The translations under genes were made by a program, and so were the position numbers. The notes under the pieces were generated by a model. The model was not told the origin of the DNA and made no database searches. It saw nothing but the letters and a program-made list of their open reading frames with translations. Below, in pieces: positions 36,650-46,918 of a DNA stretch of 64,000 nt; position 1 is the stretch's first letter, and every line of letters begins with the position of its first letter. The stretch is taken from contig NZ_JACYHB010000002.1 of the NCBI RefSeq assembly GCF_014837295.1, forward strand, positions 186,001 to 250,000. The letters are read 5' to 3'. The stretch comes from Cellulosimicrobium arenosum (lineage in GTDB: Bacteria > Actinomycetota > Actinomycetes > Actinomycetales > Cellulomonadaceae).

Positions 36650-38011
36650 TCACCAGTAGATGGCAACGACCTCGACGTCGATCAGCTTGGCTACGTCGGT
36701 ATCAGCAGGGGCGTCCGCGACGTGCTCAGGCGTGCTGTCGGCCGTTGCGACTATAGAACCGCCCGGCAGGACGGGCAGACCAGCGAGCTGCCGTGCAATC
36801 CGGCGGGCATCAAGGTCTTGTTCGGGTGTCGGCGCGCTGTCTGGGTTTCCGGCAACGATGAGTTCGCGCACTGCAGCGAACGCCTGCCGCTGCGCGCTAG
36901 GCGATGCTTCGTCAGAGGCTCGCGCGGCAATCTCGATGAGCTCGACCGCCGCTGATGGCCGGAGGCCCTGGTTGGTCATCGAAGCGATCTGATCTGCATA
37001 GGCTGCGAGCGCCCGCACAAGGGCGGGGTGCGAGTGCCCCGAAGCAAGTCCATCAAGTCCCGTGGTGCCCGCCTTGCTCAGCGTGTCGATCTGCTCCACC
37101 AGGCTTGGGGCGACGTCGCCAAACAGGTGAGCGACCTTGACTGGGGTCCAGGTTTCGTGGAGGCCCGGCCGCGCGACCCGGCACAAGAGCTTGAACTGGC
37201 CCGACGAGAACAGAACGCGCCGGATGTCCTTCCAGTAGCCGATGTGCTCCGTAACGCCGACGATTTCGAGCGGGCGAACGGGGACGCCGAGTTCACTTGC
37301 AGTGCTGGACCGGACGACGTACTCATGCCCGTCTACGGTGGCCACGACGTAGTTGCATGCAGTTGCCCTGATGGGGATCAGCCCGGCGAGGAGGCGATCG
37401 AGGACCTTCTTAACGGGTTCGATCTCATCGAGCATGGCGAGCCCTGCAGGGCCCGCCATCTGCGGGTACTCGGCGGCCATGGCGGAGAACTCCGACACCA
37501 TCGTCCCGAGTTTGAACACCGGGTCAACTTCAAGGACGACCTCTAGTTCGATCAGCTGTCCACGCAGCAAGTCTTCGCCACGCCACCCGCGGTGTCCGCC
37601 ATCTTCGGTGGCACTGTCGACTGGAATAGACACTGGACCGACCGCGTCGTCGCGCAGTGCGATCGGCAGCTTGGCGTCATCGCGTAGCTCGTTGAACAGG
37701 GTCTGGACCACTGCCTTGCGAGAACTTTCGACCGAACTTGAGTTCGCGGTCTGATAACGAGTTGCGCTCTCGGCCTTCGCGGCGACGGCGTCTACCGATG
37801 CCTTTGCTGAGATCTCGGCCTGTTCGGATACGGACCTGCCGCTCGTAACATGCTCAGGAATCGTGTCCCGCTGGGACACGAGCAGACTCGTCAGGCTGAC
37901 CTCATCGAGGTACACGAACTCGCGAAGAGGGCGGGCAGTATCGATGACCTTCTTCGCTCGCTTCACTCGCCTTCGATCCCGAAAGCGACGCCACCAATCG
38001 TTAAGCGCCAT
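36650..38011 (-). CDS. DUF6414-like protein, last gene of the restriction operon
   Basis: 453 residues. A basic N-terminal helix (NDWWRRFRDRRRVKRAKK) is followed by REFVYLDEVSLTSLLVSQRD, the start typical of DUF6414-type proteins, then a Ser/Ala-rich segment, a beta-rich core (RGQLIELEVVLEVDPVFKLG, ATACNYVVATVDGHEYVV) and a helical C-terminal third. There is no recognisable nuclease or membrane motif. It overlaps the AAA+ ATPase gene by 11 nt, so the two are made together, suggesting an ATPase-effector pair. The family label is from pattern memory; the function is unknown. Confidence 0.55.
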   Translation of the reverse strand: MALNDWWRRFRDRRRVKRAKKVIDTARPLREFVYLDEVSLTSLLVSQRDTIPEHVTSGRSVSEQAEISAKASVDAVAAKAESATRYQTANSSSVESSRKAVVQTLFNELRDDAKLPIALRDDAVGPVSIPVDSATEDGGHRGWRGEDLLRGQLIELEVVLEVDPVFKLGTMVSEFSAMAAEYPQMAGPAGLAMLDEIEPVKKVLDRLLAGLIPIRATACNYVVATVDGHEYVVRSSTASELGVPVRPLEIVGVTEHIGYWKDIRRVLFSSGQFKLLCRVARPGLHETWTPVKVAHLFGDVAPSLVEQIDTLSKAGTTGLDGLASGHSHPALVRALAAYADQIASMTNQGLRPSAAVELIEIAARASDEASPSAQRQAFAAVRELIVAGNPDSAPTPEQDLDARRIARQLAGLPVLPGGSIVATADSTPEHVADAPADTDVAKLIDVEVVAIYW

Positions 38012-39230
38012 TGGAGGCTCCCTTCGCTTCTCGCACCGGCCGCCGAGCTACTCGCTCGAACGCCTGAGCAACGTCTTCATCAACGATCGCCGTGCGGCCA
38101 TCGCCGGCCGCCAAGAGGGCTGCCTCCGTCCAGAGCGACGCAAGCCGTGCCGCAGACCACCCGTCGCTGGCAGCCGCCACCACCTCCAGCCCGAGCACTC
38201 CCTCGGTCTTCATCTGGCCAGCGCCGAGTTGCAGGATCTCCAGTCGGTCTTCAGCGGTTGGCATGCCAAACGCGATTTCCCAGTCAAACCGCCCCGGTCG
38301 TAGGAGTGCCTCGTCAACGCTCTCGATGCGGTTGGTGGCCGCGATCACGATGAGGTTCGAGCCGCCCTGATCGAAGCCATCGAGCTCTGTCAGGAGCTGG
38401 GCAACGAGTCGCCTGGACGCCTCGTGGGATTCCTCGGTGCGGCGCTCGGCGATGCTGTCGATCTCGTCGAAGAAGATGATTGCGCTGTCCTTCTTGGCCG
38501 CTGCGCGGAAGATCCGTCGGATTGCTTGCTCGCTGTCGCCGACCCACTTGCTCACGATGGAGGGCCCGCTGATCAGGTAGAAGGAAGCGCCGGACTCGTG
38601 GGCGATCACGCGCGCGAGATGGGTCTTGCCGGTTCCGGGAGGGCCCGTGAAGATGATCCCCTTCACAGGGCGGGCACCGATGGCCGACAACTGCTCGCGG
38701 TTCTTCAGTTGGGTCTCGATCAGTTCAACGGCACGCTGGCGAACCTCGTGGTAGCCAGCGAACGAGGCGAACGTTGGGCCGTCAGCGCCAGCAGGGACCA
38801 GATACTCGTCAATGCTGTCGTCTCCGACGCCCTCATCTCGGTACCTGACCGGACCCTGATCGAAGACCCGCAGCACGCCATCGACTTCGCTGAACTGAAC
38901 CGTGTTTCCGACGGCGACCTCGACAGAAGGTTCACCGGGCACGAACCGAATCCCAGCGCCGTACTCGATCAGAAGCCCGTCATCGAGAATCTTTCGGATG
39001 ATTGCAACCTCGGGAATCTCCGGCCAGGCACTCTCAGGAACTACCTCCCATCTGTCCTCACTCACGAAGACAACGGAGCCCCTCCGAAGGTCGGCCAGTT
39101 GTCCCAGCGAGAATCTGGCAGTGCCGCCGTTCGAAGTGCGGCCTAGGAACGCCTCGCCCCCATCGAGCACCTCGAGCACCTTGATCAGATGCCCGTCCCA
39201 ACGCCCCTCGACGTTGCCCGCCTCGCTCAC
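38001..39230 (-). CDS. Proteasome-type (ARC/Mpa/PAN-like) AAA+ ATPase
   Basis: 409 residues. The N-terminal 140 residues look like beta-rich OB-type domains; a single AAA+ module follows with Walker A FTGPPGTGKTHLAR (196-203), pore-loop region SKWVGDSEQ, Walker B IIFFDEIDSIAERR (251-258), sensor-1 AATN (297-300) and arginine finger LRPGRFD. This is the classic unfoldase/remodelling clade. It overlaps the metallopeptidase gene by ATGA and the DUF6414-like gene by 11 nt. No proteasome genes lie nearby; its client is probably a restriction-operon partner. Confidence 0.88.
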   Translation of the reverse strand: MSEAGNVEGRWDGHLIKVLEVLDGGEAFLGRTSNGGTARFSLGQLADLRRGSVVFVSEDRWEVVPESAWPEIPEVAIIRKILDDGLLIEYGAGIRFVPGEPSVEVAVGNTVQFSEVDGVLRVFDQGPVRYRDEGVGDDSIDEYLVPAGADGPTFASFAGYHEVRQRAVELIETQLKNREQLSAIGARPVKGIIFTGPPGTGKTHLARVIAHESGASFYLISGPSIVSKWVGDSEQAIRRIFRAAAKKDSAIIFFDEIDSIAERRTEESHEASRRLVAQLLTELDGFDQGGSNLIVIAATNRIESVDEALLRPGRFDWEIAFGMPTAEDRLEILQLGAGQMKTEGVLGLEVVAAASDGWSAARLASLWTEAALLAAGDGRTAIVDEDVAQAFERVARRPVREAKGASNGA

Positions 39231-39556
39231 TTGCGCACCTCCCTCACTGGACTTGATGCCTCCAGCTCTCGCCAGCTTGGGACGAGAGCGGTCATCATCG
39301 CCGTGAAGGCCTTGCCGTGGGAGCGATAGCGCAGGTGCAGGAGCTCATGGACAACGACGTAGTCCTGGAACCCCTCAGGCATATCGACGAGATCTCCGGC
39401 CAGGGTGACGACGCCGTCAGGAGCGCACGAACCCCACTTGGTCTCCAGCTCAGCGATCACCACTCGGGTGGGGTTCACGCGGATCTTCGCCGCCCAGGCC
39501 ATCGCCTTGCGGGTGAGCACCTGGTCAGCGGTCAGGATCATCCTGGGGCGTGCCAT
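39227..39556 (-). CDS. YgjP-like (M48-related) metallopeptidase
   Basis: 109 residues from the ATG at 39556. Zinc-protease motif VVVHELLHLRYRSHGKAF (HELLH at 70-74, third His at 80) and the preceding ELETKWGSCAPDG typical of YgjP/DUF45 proteins. It is shorter than the usual 160-230, keeping just the catalytic core. Such small metallopeptidases are known companions of type I restriction operons; whether they process HsdR is unproven. TGATG overlap with hsdR and ATGA overlap with the ATPase gene. Confidence 0.88.
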   Translation of the reverse strand: MARPRMILTADQVLTRKAMAWAAKIRVNPTRVVIAELETKWGSCAPDGVVTLAGDLVDMPEGFQDYVVVHELLHLRYRSHGKAFTAMMTALVPSWRELEASSPVREVRK

Positions 39557-42501
39557 CAGACCTTCTCCAACACGTTCATGACGTTCTCGATGATCTCGTT
39601 GCATGCCTTCGCAGGAACCTTGTTGTCCAGCAGCGGCTTGTAGAGGCCACTGCGGAGGCGGCGGCGCTCGTCGGCGTTCTGCTTCCAGTGAGGGAACTGA
39701 TCGACCGCAACCTCGATGGTGGTCGCGATGTGCTGGATGTCGACCTTGAGTCCACTCAATGCGGGCTCTGCGCTCAGAGCCGAGTAGACGCCAAAGGCGC
39801 GACCGGACAGTCCAGCCTGCTTCGCGAACTCGCGCAGCCGATCTTTCTCCTCGGCGATGGCCTTGAGTTCGTCGAGAGCCGCCAGACCGCTGACCTTGCG
39901 CTCTTCGAGGTTCTCGATGACGCGGTCTGCCTTGTCCTTGATGCTCTGAAGCACGACTGCAGCAGCGGGGTTGTCCTCCATTTCCTTCCGCAGGCCACGC
40001 AGGAGGTTGTAGACCTTCTCCTCCGGCGGGCCATCGTCCTTGCCGAGCGCCTCCAAGGTGTCCACATCGAAGGTGGCGACCTTGGTGAATCGCCCGAGTC
40101 CATCCTGCGTAGCGCTCTCTTCAATCAGCCGCTTGGTCTTGTGCTCCAGGTCGGCGGTGAAGCCGCCCGCGTCGGAGTAGGCGTTTCGCACGGCGGCGTA
40201 CAGCACGGAGAGCCGCTTGTACGTCGCGATGTGGTCGCGCAGCTCTGCCGACGGCGACAGGACCTCCCACAGCGACTCGATGTCGCGGTAGGCGTCGAAG
40301 AACTCCTTGCGCGCTTCCTCGGTAAGGAACTTGCCGTAGACGAGGCTCTCCAACTGCTCATCTGCGCCCTGACTGCTCTCCACCTGGAGGTACTCGGTCG
40401 AGGCGGTGCCGATCTTGACCAGTAAGTCGGCCATCAGGACGTCGAGGTCTTCCAACGCGCCCTCGACATCGGCCGAGTCGAAGCGCAAGGCCTTGTGCAG
40501 CTCCTTGAGGATGCCGACGAAGTCGACGACGAGTCCGAGCTTCTTCTGCACACCGTCGCCGTCGACGTAGGGGCGATTCACGCGCGCAAGCGCCTGGAGC
40601 AGCACGTGGTCGCGCATCGGCTTGTCTAGGTACATCGCGTATAGCACGGGTGCGTCGTAGCCGGTAAGCAGCTTGTCGGTGACGATGAGGATCTTGGGCT
40701 GCTGGTCTGCCTTCTTGAACTGGCGGCGCACTTCCTTCTCGCGGTCGTCCGAGACTTGGAGTTCGTGGACGTCCGGCCGCTCGATGACGTCGTTGGCGTT
40801 CTTGCTGTAAACAACCTCGGACCACTCGGGTGGCAGCAGGTCATCGAGGGCGCGCTTGTACTTGGCGCACGTCTCCCGGTCGACGGCAACAAGGAAGGCC
40901 TTGTACCCCAACGGGTCGACGTTCTCTCGGAAGTGGTTGGCGACGAACCCGGCCACCTGCTTCACGCGGCTGTCTGCCCCGAGGAAGGTGCGCAGGCCGA
41001 CAGCCCGCTGGAGCACCTTGTTGAGCTCCTCAATGTCGGTGACGTCCTCGTCATTGGCGAGTGCGTAGAACTGTTCGTCGAGATCCTCGGGCTCCATCGA
41101 CATTGTCGAGGGAGCGAGCATGTACTTGATCGGCAACGTCGTCTCGTCGTCGATGGACTCGATGATCGAGTACTTGTGCAGGTAGCCGTTCTCATCCTGC
41201 GCGCCGAAGATCTGGAACGACCCGGAGGCGCCGCCTCGTGTCCCGCCAACCGGTGTGCCGGTGAAGCCGATGATCGTAGAGTTGGGCACGGCCGCCATCA
41301 GGTAGGAGCCGAGGTCGGCAGCGACCGATCGGTGAGCTTCGTCGATGAAGACGAAGATGTTGTCCCGGTCAGAGCTGTCCTTCCGGATCGTCTCGAACTT
41401 GTGGATCATCGAGACCACGAGCCCGCGGAAGTCTGAGTCGAAGATGTCCTGCAGATCGTCCCTGCTGTTGGCGCGCCGGACCGGGATGTCATTGGCCTGC
41501 ATGTCACCAAGGAGCCTGTCGACCCATTCCTTGAGCTGGCCCTCCAGCTCCGTACGGTCGACGACCAGGATGACGGTCGCGTTCTTGAAGCGGTCCTTCT
41601 GGCTCAGGATCAACTGAGCCGCGGTCAGCAAGGTGAAGGTCTTGCCCGAGCCCTGGGTGTGCCAGATCAGCCCGCGGTTCTTCGTCGAGTCGGCGCAGCG
41701 TTCGACAACGGCGTCGACAGCCCCGCGCTGGTGCTCGCGGAGGACGGACTTTCGGGTCTCACCATCCTCAACATAGAAGAGCACCCACTCCCGCAGCGTG
41801 CGCAGGAACTCATGCGGCTCGAAGAATGCCTGAACCGCGTCGCGGTAGGACTCATCACTCGTGTGCTTCCACTTGAAAAGCATCCGGCGATTGACGTTCC
41901 AGGTAACGCCGTACCAGTAGTCGATCAGGTGGGTCTCGTTGTGGAGCTGCGCCTGGGTGAGGAGTTCGGGCGTCTCCTTCTCGTAGCGACGAAGTTGCGT
42001 AACCGCCTTCGTCAGGGCGTCGCGATCCTTCGGGTTCTTGTGCTCGACGATGGTCACCGGGATGCCATTGACGACGAACATGACATCGGCGCGGTTGCCC
42101 TTTGCGCGTGCGGGCGGCTCGAGCTTCCACTCCCATGTGACCTGTAGCGCGTTCTGATCCGGGAAGGCGTAGTCGACGACCTGCACTGGTCGTCGTCGCT
42201 GCTCGTTCTCGTCGTTCCACTGTCGTTCTCCGCGCAGCCATCGCAGCACCTCGCGGTTGCCCTCGATCGTCGCCGGGAGCGCCTCGATGCTCTCGACGAT
42301 GGCACGTGCCTGATCCTCGGTCAGCCACGAGTTGAACTCTCGCAGCTTGTCCTCCAGCACCTCGGGGAACAGCATGTTCGCCCGACCGCGCCGCATCCCC
42401 TCGGCTTCTTCGGGCGTGAGCTGCTCCCAACCGACAGCTGAGGCGTGCTTGACCATCGGGAACTGCACCGACTTGGCCTCGGAGATCTTGATCTGACTCA
42501 T
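39556..42501 (-). CDS. hsdR: Type I restriction endonuclease subunit R
   Basis: 981 residues. PD-(D/E)xK nuclease: [19 protein letters not shown] (Asp139, Glu153, Lys155). Superfamily 2 translocase: Walker [14 protein letters not shown] (281-288), [14 protein letters not shown] box [12 protein letters not shown] (387-390), [31 protein letters not shown] and ALARVNRPY. The C-terminal 250 residues are the helical HsdM/S contact region. It cleaves unmodified DNA after ATP-driven translocation. Full length; ATGA overlap with hsdS. Confidence 0.96.
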   Translation of the reverse strand: MSQIKISEAKSVQFPMVKHASAVGWEQLTPEEAEGMRRGRANMLFPEVLEDKLREFNSWLTEDQARAIVESIEALPATIEGNREVLRWLRGERQWNDENEQRRRPVQVVDYAFPDQNALQVTWEWKLEPPARAKGNRADVMFVVNGIPVTIVEHKNPKDRDALTKAVTQLRRYEKETPELLTQAQLHNETHLIDYWYGVTWNVNRRMLFKWKHTSDESYRDAVQAFFEPHEFLRTLREWVLFYVEDGETRKSVLREHQRGAVDAVVERCADSTKNRGLIWHTQGSGKTFTLLTAAQLILSQKDRFKNATVILVVDRTELEGQLKEWVDRLLGDMQANDIPVRRANSRDDLQDIFDSDFRGLVVSMIHKFETIRKDSSDRDNIFVFIDEAHRSVAADLGSYLMAAVPNSTIIGFTGTPVGGTRGGASGSFQIFGAQDENGYLHKYSIIESIDDETTLPIKYMLAPSTMSMEPEDLDEQFYALANDEDVTDIEELNKVLQRAVGLRTFLGADSRVKQVAGFVANHFRENVDPLGYKAFLVAVDRETCAKYKRALDDLLPPEWSEVVYSKNANDVIERPDVHELQVSDDREKEVRRQFKKADQQPKILIVTDKLLTGYDAPVLYAMYLDKPMRDHVLLQALARVNRPYVDGDGVQKKLGLVVDFVGILKELHKALRFDSADVEGALEDLDVLMADLLVKIGTASTEYLQVESSQGADEQLESLVYGKFLTEEARKEFFDAYRDIESLWEVLSPSAELRDHIATYKRLSVLYAAVRNAYSDAGGFTADLEHKTKRLIEESATQDGLGRFTKVATFDVDTLEALGKDDGPPEEKVYNLLRGLRKEMEDNPAAAVVLQSIKDKADRVIENLEERKVSGLAALDELKAIAEEKDRLREFAKQAGLSGRAFGVYSALSAEPALSGLKVDIQHIATTIEVAVDQFPHWKQNADERRRLRSGLYKPLLDNKVPAKACNEIIENVMNVLEKV

Positions 42502-43709
42502 GCGGCGCTTCCCTCAGTCGTCCGCAGAGCGCTCAGGTCGAGATGCTCCACCGAAACTTCGCCGTTCATCAGCTTGTTCAACAGGGACTTGAAGAGCTGG
42601 TCGAGCACCTCACGCTTGCGACGGCGCAGGTCGATCTTCCGATCGAGGGCGTCCAGCAGGTCAACGATCTCTTGCTGCTCATCGATCGTGGGCGGCACCG
42701 GTACGCCGATCTTGCGAACGATGTCTAGGTTGAGGTTCTGCTGCTGGCCACCGTGCGCGAGCGATCTGATCGCTTCGTACTGCGACGTCAAGTGGTGGTA
42801 GAGGTAGCTAGGAAGGACGCCGTCATCGACCGGGGTCATCGCCGCACAGGCCTGGTTACAGGCTGCTTCGATACCCAGAATCCCGACCTTCCCGCGGGTT
42901 ACGCCTTGCCCGTACATGGCCATCAGCAACGTGCCCGGCCGGAGCATCTTCGCGGCAGACCCATCGAGACCGGCCTGTGTGATGTGCTCTTCCGTCTCGG
43001 TGATGACGGCGTAATTCACCTCGGTCGTCTTGACCCACGGGATCGTGCCACTGACCCAGTACGAGGGGGTGCTGCGCGATGGCGTACCGCCAGAAGCGAC
43101 CGAGAAGTGCTTGTCGATAGTGGCCAACTCCCAACCTTCGGGGATCGGGCCAATCTCGGTCTCCTTCTGCGCCTCCCCGCGTAGCCCTCGCGAGAATAAC
43201 TGGCGCATCGCCGCAGCCTTCGCCTGCTTTAGCAACGCAACCAGTTCGTCTTGGATTAGCAGCGCACGCTCGACGCGACTCAGGAGAGCTGCAATCGACC
43301 GCTGAACTGCCCCGTCCCCTGGATACGAGAAGGTCTTCTCCTTGAGAAGGGTGAAGTGACGGTTGTAGCCCCGAGAGGGCAGGTCGATCGCGCGGCAGGC
43401 GTAGAAGAAGAACAAGGGGTCGATCTCGTCGACGGGGCGAAGCAATTGGGTGCCGTCAGCTCCTCGGGCGAAGGGCCGGTCGAGGTGTTTGAAGGTCCGG
43501 CTGTGATCACCAAACACGATCAGCGGCAAGGGGGCGTCAATGACCGCGTCAAGGGAATCCGTCCATCCCGCGATTGGCGTCTGCCCTTGGTCCACGATCG
43601 GATAGGCGCCTTCGTGCTTGTAGTCCTTCGTCTGAATCTTCGACTTCCCAGCGACCGACACCGGAACGATGGACTCTCCGACTGTCGCCGTCTTCCACCC
43701 TGCGCTCAT
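42498..43709 (-). CDS. hsdS: Type I restriction-modification specificity subunit S
   Basis: 403 residues with two target-recognition halves. Half one: [20 protein letters not shown] to [20 protein letters not shown]. Half two: [56 protein letters not shown], then the conserved helix [20 protein letters not shown]. The helical spacers are intact, so the enzyme should recognise a bipartite site; its sequence cannot be read from the gene. ATGA overlaps with both neighbours. Confidence 0.93.
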   Translation of the reverse strand: MSAGWKTATVGESIVPVSVAGKSKIQTKDYKHEGAYPIVDQGQTPIAGWTDSLDAVIDAPLPLIVFGDHSRTFKHLDRPFARGADGTQLLRPVDEIDPLFFFYACRAIDLPSRGYNRHFTLLKEKTFSYPGDGAVQRSIAALLSRVERALLIQDELVALLKQAKAAAMRQLFSRGLRGEAQKETEIGPIPEGWELATIDKHFSVASGGTPSRSTPSYWVSGTIPWVKTTEVNYAVITETEEHITQAGLDGSAAKMLRPGTLLMAMYGQGVTRGKVGILGIEAACNQACAAMTPVDDGVLPSYLYHHLTSQYEAIRSLAHGGQQQNLNLDIVRKIGVPVPPTIDEQQEIVDLLDALDRKIDLRRRKREVLDQLFKSLLNKLMNGEVSVEHLDLSALRTTEGSAA

Positions 43710-45547
43710 GGCTGGGCACCAGTCACAGCGAGCGGTCGCAGGAGCTCCAGCAACTCCGTGGTGAGTTTGGCGTCCTCAGTCGTCAACTCATCAAGTTGCG
43801 CCAGCAGCTCCGGAAGCTCAGCGTGAGCCGCCGCATCGCTTTGAAGTACCCATTTGCTCGGGCTGAGGTTGTAGTCCGCTTCTGCGGCCTGCTGGAGGTC
43901 GATGACTGCGACCTCGCCCTCTCCAGACTCGCCCGAGTTGAAGAGCCTCGCGAGATCGGCGACGTCCTCGGCAGCGAGGTGATTCTTGGGCTTGCCCTTC
44001 GTGAAGCGCTTGCTGGCATTGACGAGCGTGATCTTGCCCTTCTTGGACGCGGGCTTGCGCTTGTTGAGCACCACGATCACGCCCGCCGCGGTGGTGTTGT
44101 AGAAGAGGTTGTCCGGCATGAGGATGACGCCCTCAATGAGGTCCTGGTCGACGAACCACTTGCGGATGTTGCGTTCCTTGTCCTCGTTCTTCGAGCCGGA
44201 GCCGCGAGTGACAGCGCCGGTGTCGAGAACCACGGCGGCACGCCCTCCGTCCTTGAGGACCGAAAGGGTGTGCTGCAGCCAGGCCCAGTCACCCTTGCCT
44301 GAAGTCGCCCCGCCATTCTTGATGAAACGGTCGTAGGGGTCGTCCTCGAAGATGCTGGCGCCAAAGGGCTGGTTCCACATCGGATTGGCGACAATGAGGT
44401 CGAACTGGTCGAGTGAGCCCGAGGGCGTACGGAATTTCGGGTTGATCATGGTGTCGCCCCGTCGGAGGTCGACGTCCATGTCGTGGATGATTGCGTTCAT
44501 CCGCGCGACCGCATAACTCTCGGCTTGGAGTTCCTGCCCGTAGAGCTTCAACGGCACCTTCGCGGTCGGATCGAGCTCGTTGGCGACGAGCTGGAGCTTG
44601 ATAAGGAGCCCGGCCGATCCGCAGGCGTAGTCATGGCAGGTCTGGCCGGGCTTCGGGCGCAAGATACGGGCCATAAGGAATCCGACCTCGGTCGGCGTGA
44701 AGAACTCACCGGCGCTCTGGCCGGAACCCTCGGCGAACTTGCGGAGGAGGTATTCGTAGGCACGACCGAGGAAGTCCGGTTGCACATCAGCGAGGCCGAG
44801 TCGGTAGCGCGGATCCGAGAAGGTCTCGACGACACCGTTGAGCTTGGCAGGGTTGATGTCTCGCTCGCCGTTGCGCTCGGCCGCGAAGTCGACGACGTCG
44901 ATGACGCCTGCCAGCGTCGGGTTGTAGCGGACGACCGCACGTACCGCCTTGGTCAGGTGCTCTCCGATGTCGCGGGGGCGGGTCGTGCGACCGCGCTCGT
45001 CGTCCGGCCAGTCGTACTGGGCGCGGCCGCTGATGACTGCCCATCGAGACTCGGGCGGGAGGTAGAAGCGGAGGAGACTGTGGTCGTTGTCGGCGATCTC
45101 GACGGCGACCTCGCGGTCGCCGTACTCCTCGGCGAGGCGGTCGATCTCGTCGTCGAAGACATCGGATAGGCGCTTCAGGAACAACAGGGGGAGCAGGTAG
45201 TCCTTGAACTTAGGTGCGTCCTTCTCGCCACGTATTGAGCAGGCCGCGTCCCAGAGCATCTGCTCCATCGGCTTGGTGGTCGGCGGCCCCGACTTGGCCT
45301 GACGGCCACGACGACGGGTCACAACCGCGCCGCCCGTGATCGGGGCATCGCCGAGGTCGACGCCGGCCTCTTCGGCCAGTGCAGTGATCTTGGCCAGTTG
45401 GGCCCTCTGCGGCTTGTTGGCTCCGCCCTCCCACCTGTTGACCGTCGCGAACGAGACGCCGAGGCGCTGAGCCAACTCCGCCTGGGTCAGGTCAAGCGCA
45501 GCACGGATGGCCTGGAGGACCGGCGAAACCATCGCGACTTCTGTCAT
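43706..45547 (-). CDS. hsdM: Type I DNA methyltransferase subunit M with fused N-terminal XRE domain
   Basis: 613 residues from the ATG at 45547. Residues 8-62 form an XRE helix-turn-helix ([27 protein letters not shown]), then a basic linker, the HsdM N-terminal helical domain ([20 protein letters not shown]) and the N6-adenine methyltransferase core: [14 protein letters not shown], motif [11 protein letters not shown] (307-316), motif IV NPMW (388-391, instead of NPPF/NPPY). It methylates adenine at the host's sites. The HTH fusion suggests autoregulation through the palindrome 45559-45584. Confidence 0.93.
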   Translation of the reverse strand: MTEVAMVSPVLQAIRAALDLTQAELAQRLGVSFATVNRWEGGANKPQRAQLAKITALAEEAGVDLGDAPITGGAVVTRRRGRQAKSGPPTTKPMEQMLWDAACSIRGEKDAPKFKDYLLPLLFLKRLSDVFDDEIDRLAEEYGDREVAVEIADNDHSLLRFYLPPESRWAVISGRAQYDWPDDERGRTTRPRDIGEHLTKAVRAVVRYNPTLAGVIDVVDFAAERNGERDINPAKLNGVVETFSDPRYRLGLADVQPDFLGRAYEYLLRKFAEGSGQSAGEFFTPTEVGFLMARILRPKPGQTCHDYACGSAGLLIKLQLVANELDPTAKVPLKLYGQELQAESYAVARMNAIIHDMDVDLRRGDTMINPKFRTPSGSLDQFDLIVANPMWNQPFGASIFEDDPYDRFIKNGGATSGKGDWAWLQHTLSVLKDGGRAAVVLDTGAVTRGSGSKNEDKERNIRKWFVDQDLIEGVILMPDNLFYNTTAAGVIVVLNKRKPASKKGKITLVNASKRFTKGKPKNHLAAEDVADLARLFNSGESGEGEVAVIDLQQAAEADYNLSPSKWVLQSDAAAHAELPELLAQLDELTTEDAKLTTELLELLRPLAVTGAQP

Positions 45548-45558
45548 GTCTGTTATAT

Positions 45559-45584
45559 TTGCACATTGACATAGCAATGCGCAA
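45559..45584. promoter_or_regulatory. 26-bp palindrome in the divergent hsdM/DUF3644 promoter
   Basis: Arms TTGCACATTG (45559-45568) and CAATGCGCAA (45575-45584) match at nine of ten positions around ACATAG. The box lies 11 nt from the hsdM start and 18 nt from the DUF3644 start, in the most A/T-rich sequence of the window. The minus-strand TATAAC (45552-45557) would be a -10 box for hsdM; TTGACA (45566-45571) could serve the plus strand. A dimer of the HsdM XRE domain is the obvious candidate ligand. Confidence 0.6.
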
Positions 45585-45602
45585 CGGATGGAGGAGCAAC
45601 GG

Positions 45603-46676
45603 ATGAGTCGGCCCCCCGCATGGAGTCACACGCTCGACGAGGCTCGCCGCCAGGCTCTGGTAGCGATCGACTTCTACAACCGCCCCGGAGATCGGCGCAG
45701 CTTCGTCGACTTCATCGTTCACATACACCTGGCTTGGCAGAACCTCCTCCATGCCGACCGCACCAGGCGCAATGAAACGGTCTTCTACCGCGAGAAGACC
45801 GGGCGGAGGCGGTACGAGCGAAATCCAGACGGGTCGAAGAAGACGTGGGATCTTGCCCGATGCCTCAAGGCGGAGTTCAAAGACAACGACCCGGTCCGCT
45901 TCAACATCGAGTTCTTCATCGGCCTCCGAAACCAGATCGAGCACCGCTTCCAGGACTACGTGCTCGCGGTAACCGCTCCGGAGGCCCACGCCTGCATCAT
46001 CAACTTCGAGGCTGAGCTCACGCGGCGGTTCGGGGCCAGCGAGTCTCTCGGATCTGAGTTGAAGTTCCCAATCTTCGTCCAGTCGCTGACGCCCGCAGGT
46101 GTTGATCGACACAAGGCCATGCGGCGCGGTGTTCCACAGGCAGTCACGAACTACATCACCGAGTTCCAGAAGGCCGTTCCGGACGACGTCCGTGGCGACG
46201 AGCGCTTCGCGTATCGCCTTCTCCTCATACCGATGCAGGGACCAAAGACCGAAGCTGACCTCGCGCTGAACTTCGTGCGGCAGGACTCACTCAGCGAGGA
46301 GGAGCTGAAGGACCTTGTGGGCAAGGAAGGGAGCGTCATCGTCGCAGAGAAGTTTCGTGACGCGGTCCACGGCGACGAGATGTTGCCGAAGGCCGCAACG
46401 AGAGCCGTCGCGGCCCGGATCGACTTCGTCTTCACGTTGCACGACTTCACGACGCTGCGTAAGGCATGGGAGATCGGCCCGGCCAAGAGCGGCTCCAAGG
46501 CACAGATGAGGAAGTCGTCTGGCTACTGCGTCTACGCCCCGGCCTTCTCGCAATTCGTGTACCGACCGAAGTTGGTCGACCGCATGGTCGATACCCTCGA
46601 TACCGCGGAGAAGTACGAGGCGACCCTCGGGCGCGCGCCCAGGAGGAACCGGGCCGCTCAGAGCTTCGCGTCCTGA
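45603..46676 (+). CDS. DUF3644 (HEPN-like) protein
   Basis: 357 residues from the ATG at 45603 with GAGGAG 6 nt upstream; an ATG at 45588 would add five residues. N-terminal helical domain ([38 protein letters not shown]) ends in [12 protein letters not shown], whose R109-x4-H114 is the catalytic pattern of HEPN ribonucleases. The C-terminal half is mixed alpha/beta ([40 protein letters not shown]). DUF3644 proteins are frequent in defence islands. Divergent from hsdM with a shared operator, hinting at co-regulation. Confidence 0.75.
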   Translation: MSRPPAWSHTLDEARRQALVAIDFYNRPGDRRSFVDFIVHIHLAWQNLLHADRTRRNETVFYREKTGRRRYERNPDGSKKTWDLARCLKAEFKDNDPVRFNIEFFIGLRNQIEHRFQDYVLAVTAPEAHACIINFEAELTRRFGASESLGSELKFPIFVQSLTPAGVDRHKAMRRGVPQAVTNYITEFQKAVPDDVRGDERFAYRLLLIPMQGPKTEADLALNFVRQDSLSEEELKDLVGKEGSVIVAEKFRDAVHGDEMLPKAATRAVAARIDFVFTLHDFTTLRKAWEIGPAKSGSKAQMRKSSGYCVYAPAFSQFVYRPKLVDRMVDTLDTAEKYEATLGRAPRRNRAAQSFAS

Positions 46677-46828
46677 TCGTTTTCCCCTGCCCGTCCCCCG
46701 ACGCACCCTTTTGTTCTCCCGCTGCAGCTCCACCATCGCCTCCCCTAGCACCCATCTCTAATCATCGCTGGCTCACCGATCCACTCTCCTGATCACCTGT
46801 TCTGTCCTCCCTTCTGAGCGGCACGCAT

Positions 46829-46846
46829 GCTACGAAAGTTCGTAGC
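46829..46846. other. Candidate oriT hairpin before the relaxase gene
   Basis: GCTACGAA-AG-TTCGTAGC, a perfect 8-bp inverted repeat, lies 73 nt before the relaxase start. MobF relaxases nick next to such a hairpin, and their oriT is usually directly upstream of the relaxase gene. No nic sequence can be assigned. The 242-bp gap 46677-46918 has no convincing gene. Confidence 0.4.
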
Positions 46847-46918
46847 GGGACGGGCGCCAATGCACCGCCTGACCTGCGATTTCACGGTCATCGACGGTTG
46901 TTGAGAAAGGTGGTCCGC

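Noticed and set aside
38001-39230. Proteasome-activating ATPase of the host's own proteasome
   Set aside because: It lies in the mobile element, lacks proteasome subunit, Pup or deaminase neighbours, and is coupled to restriction genes.
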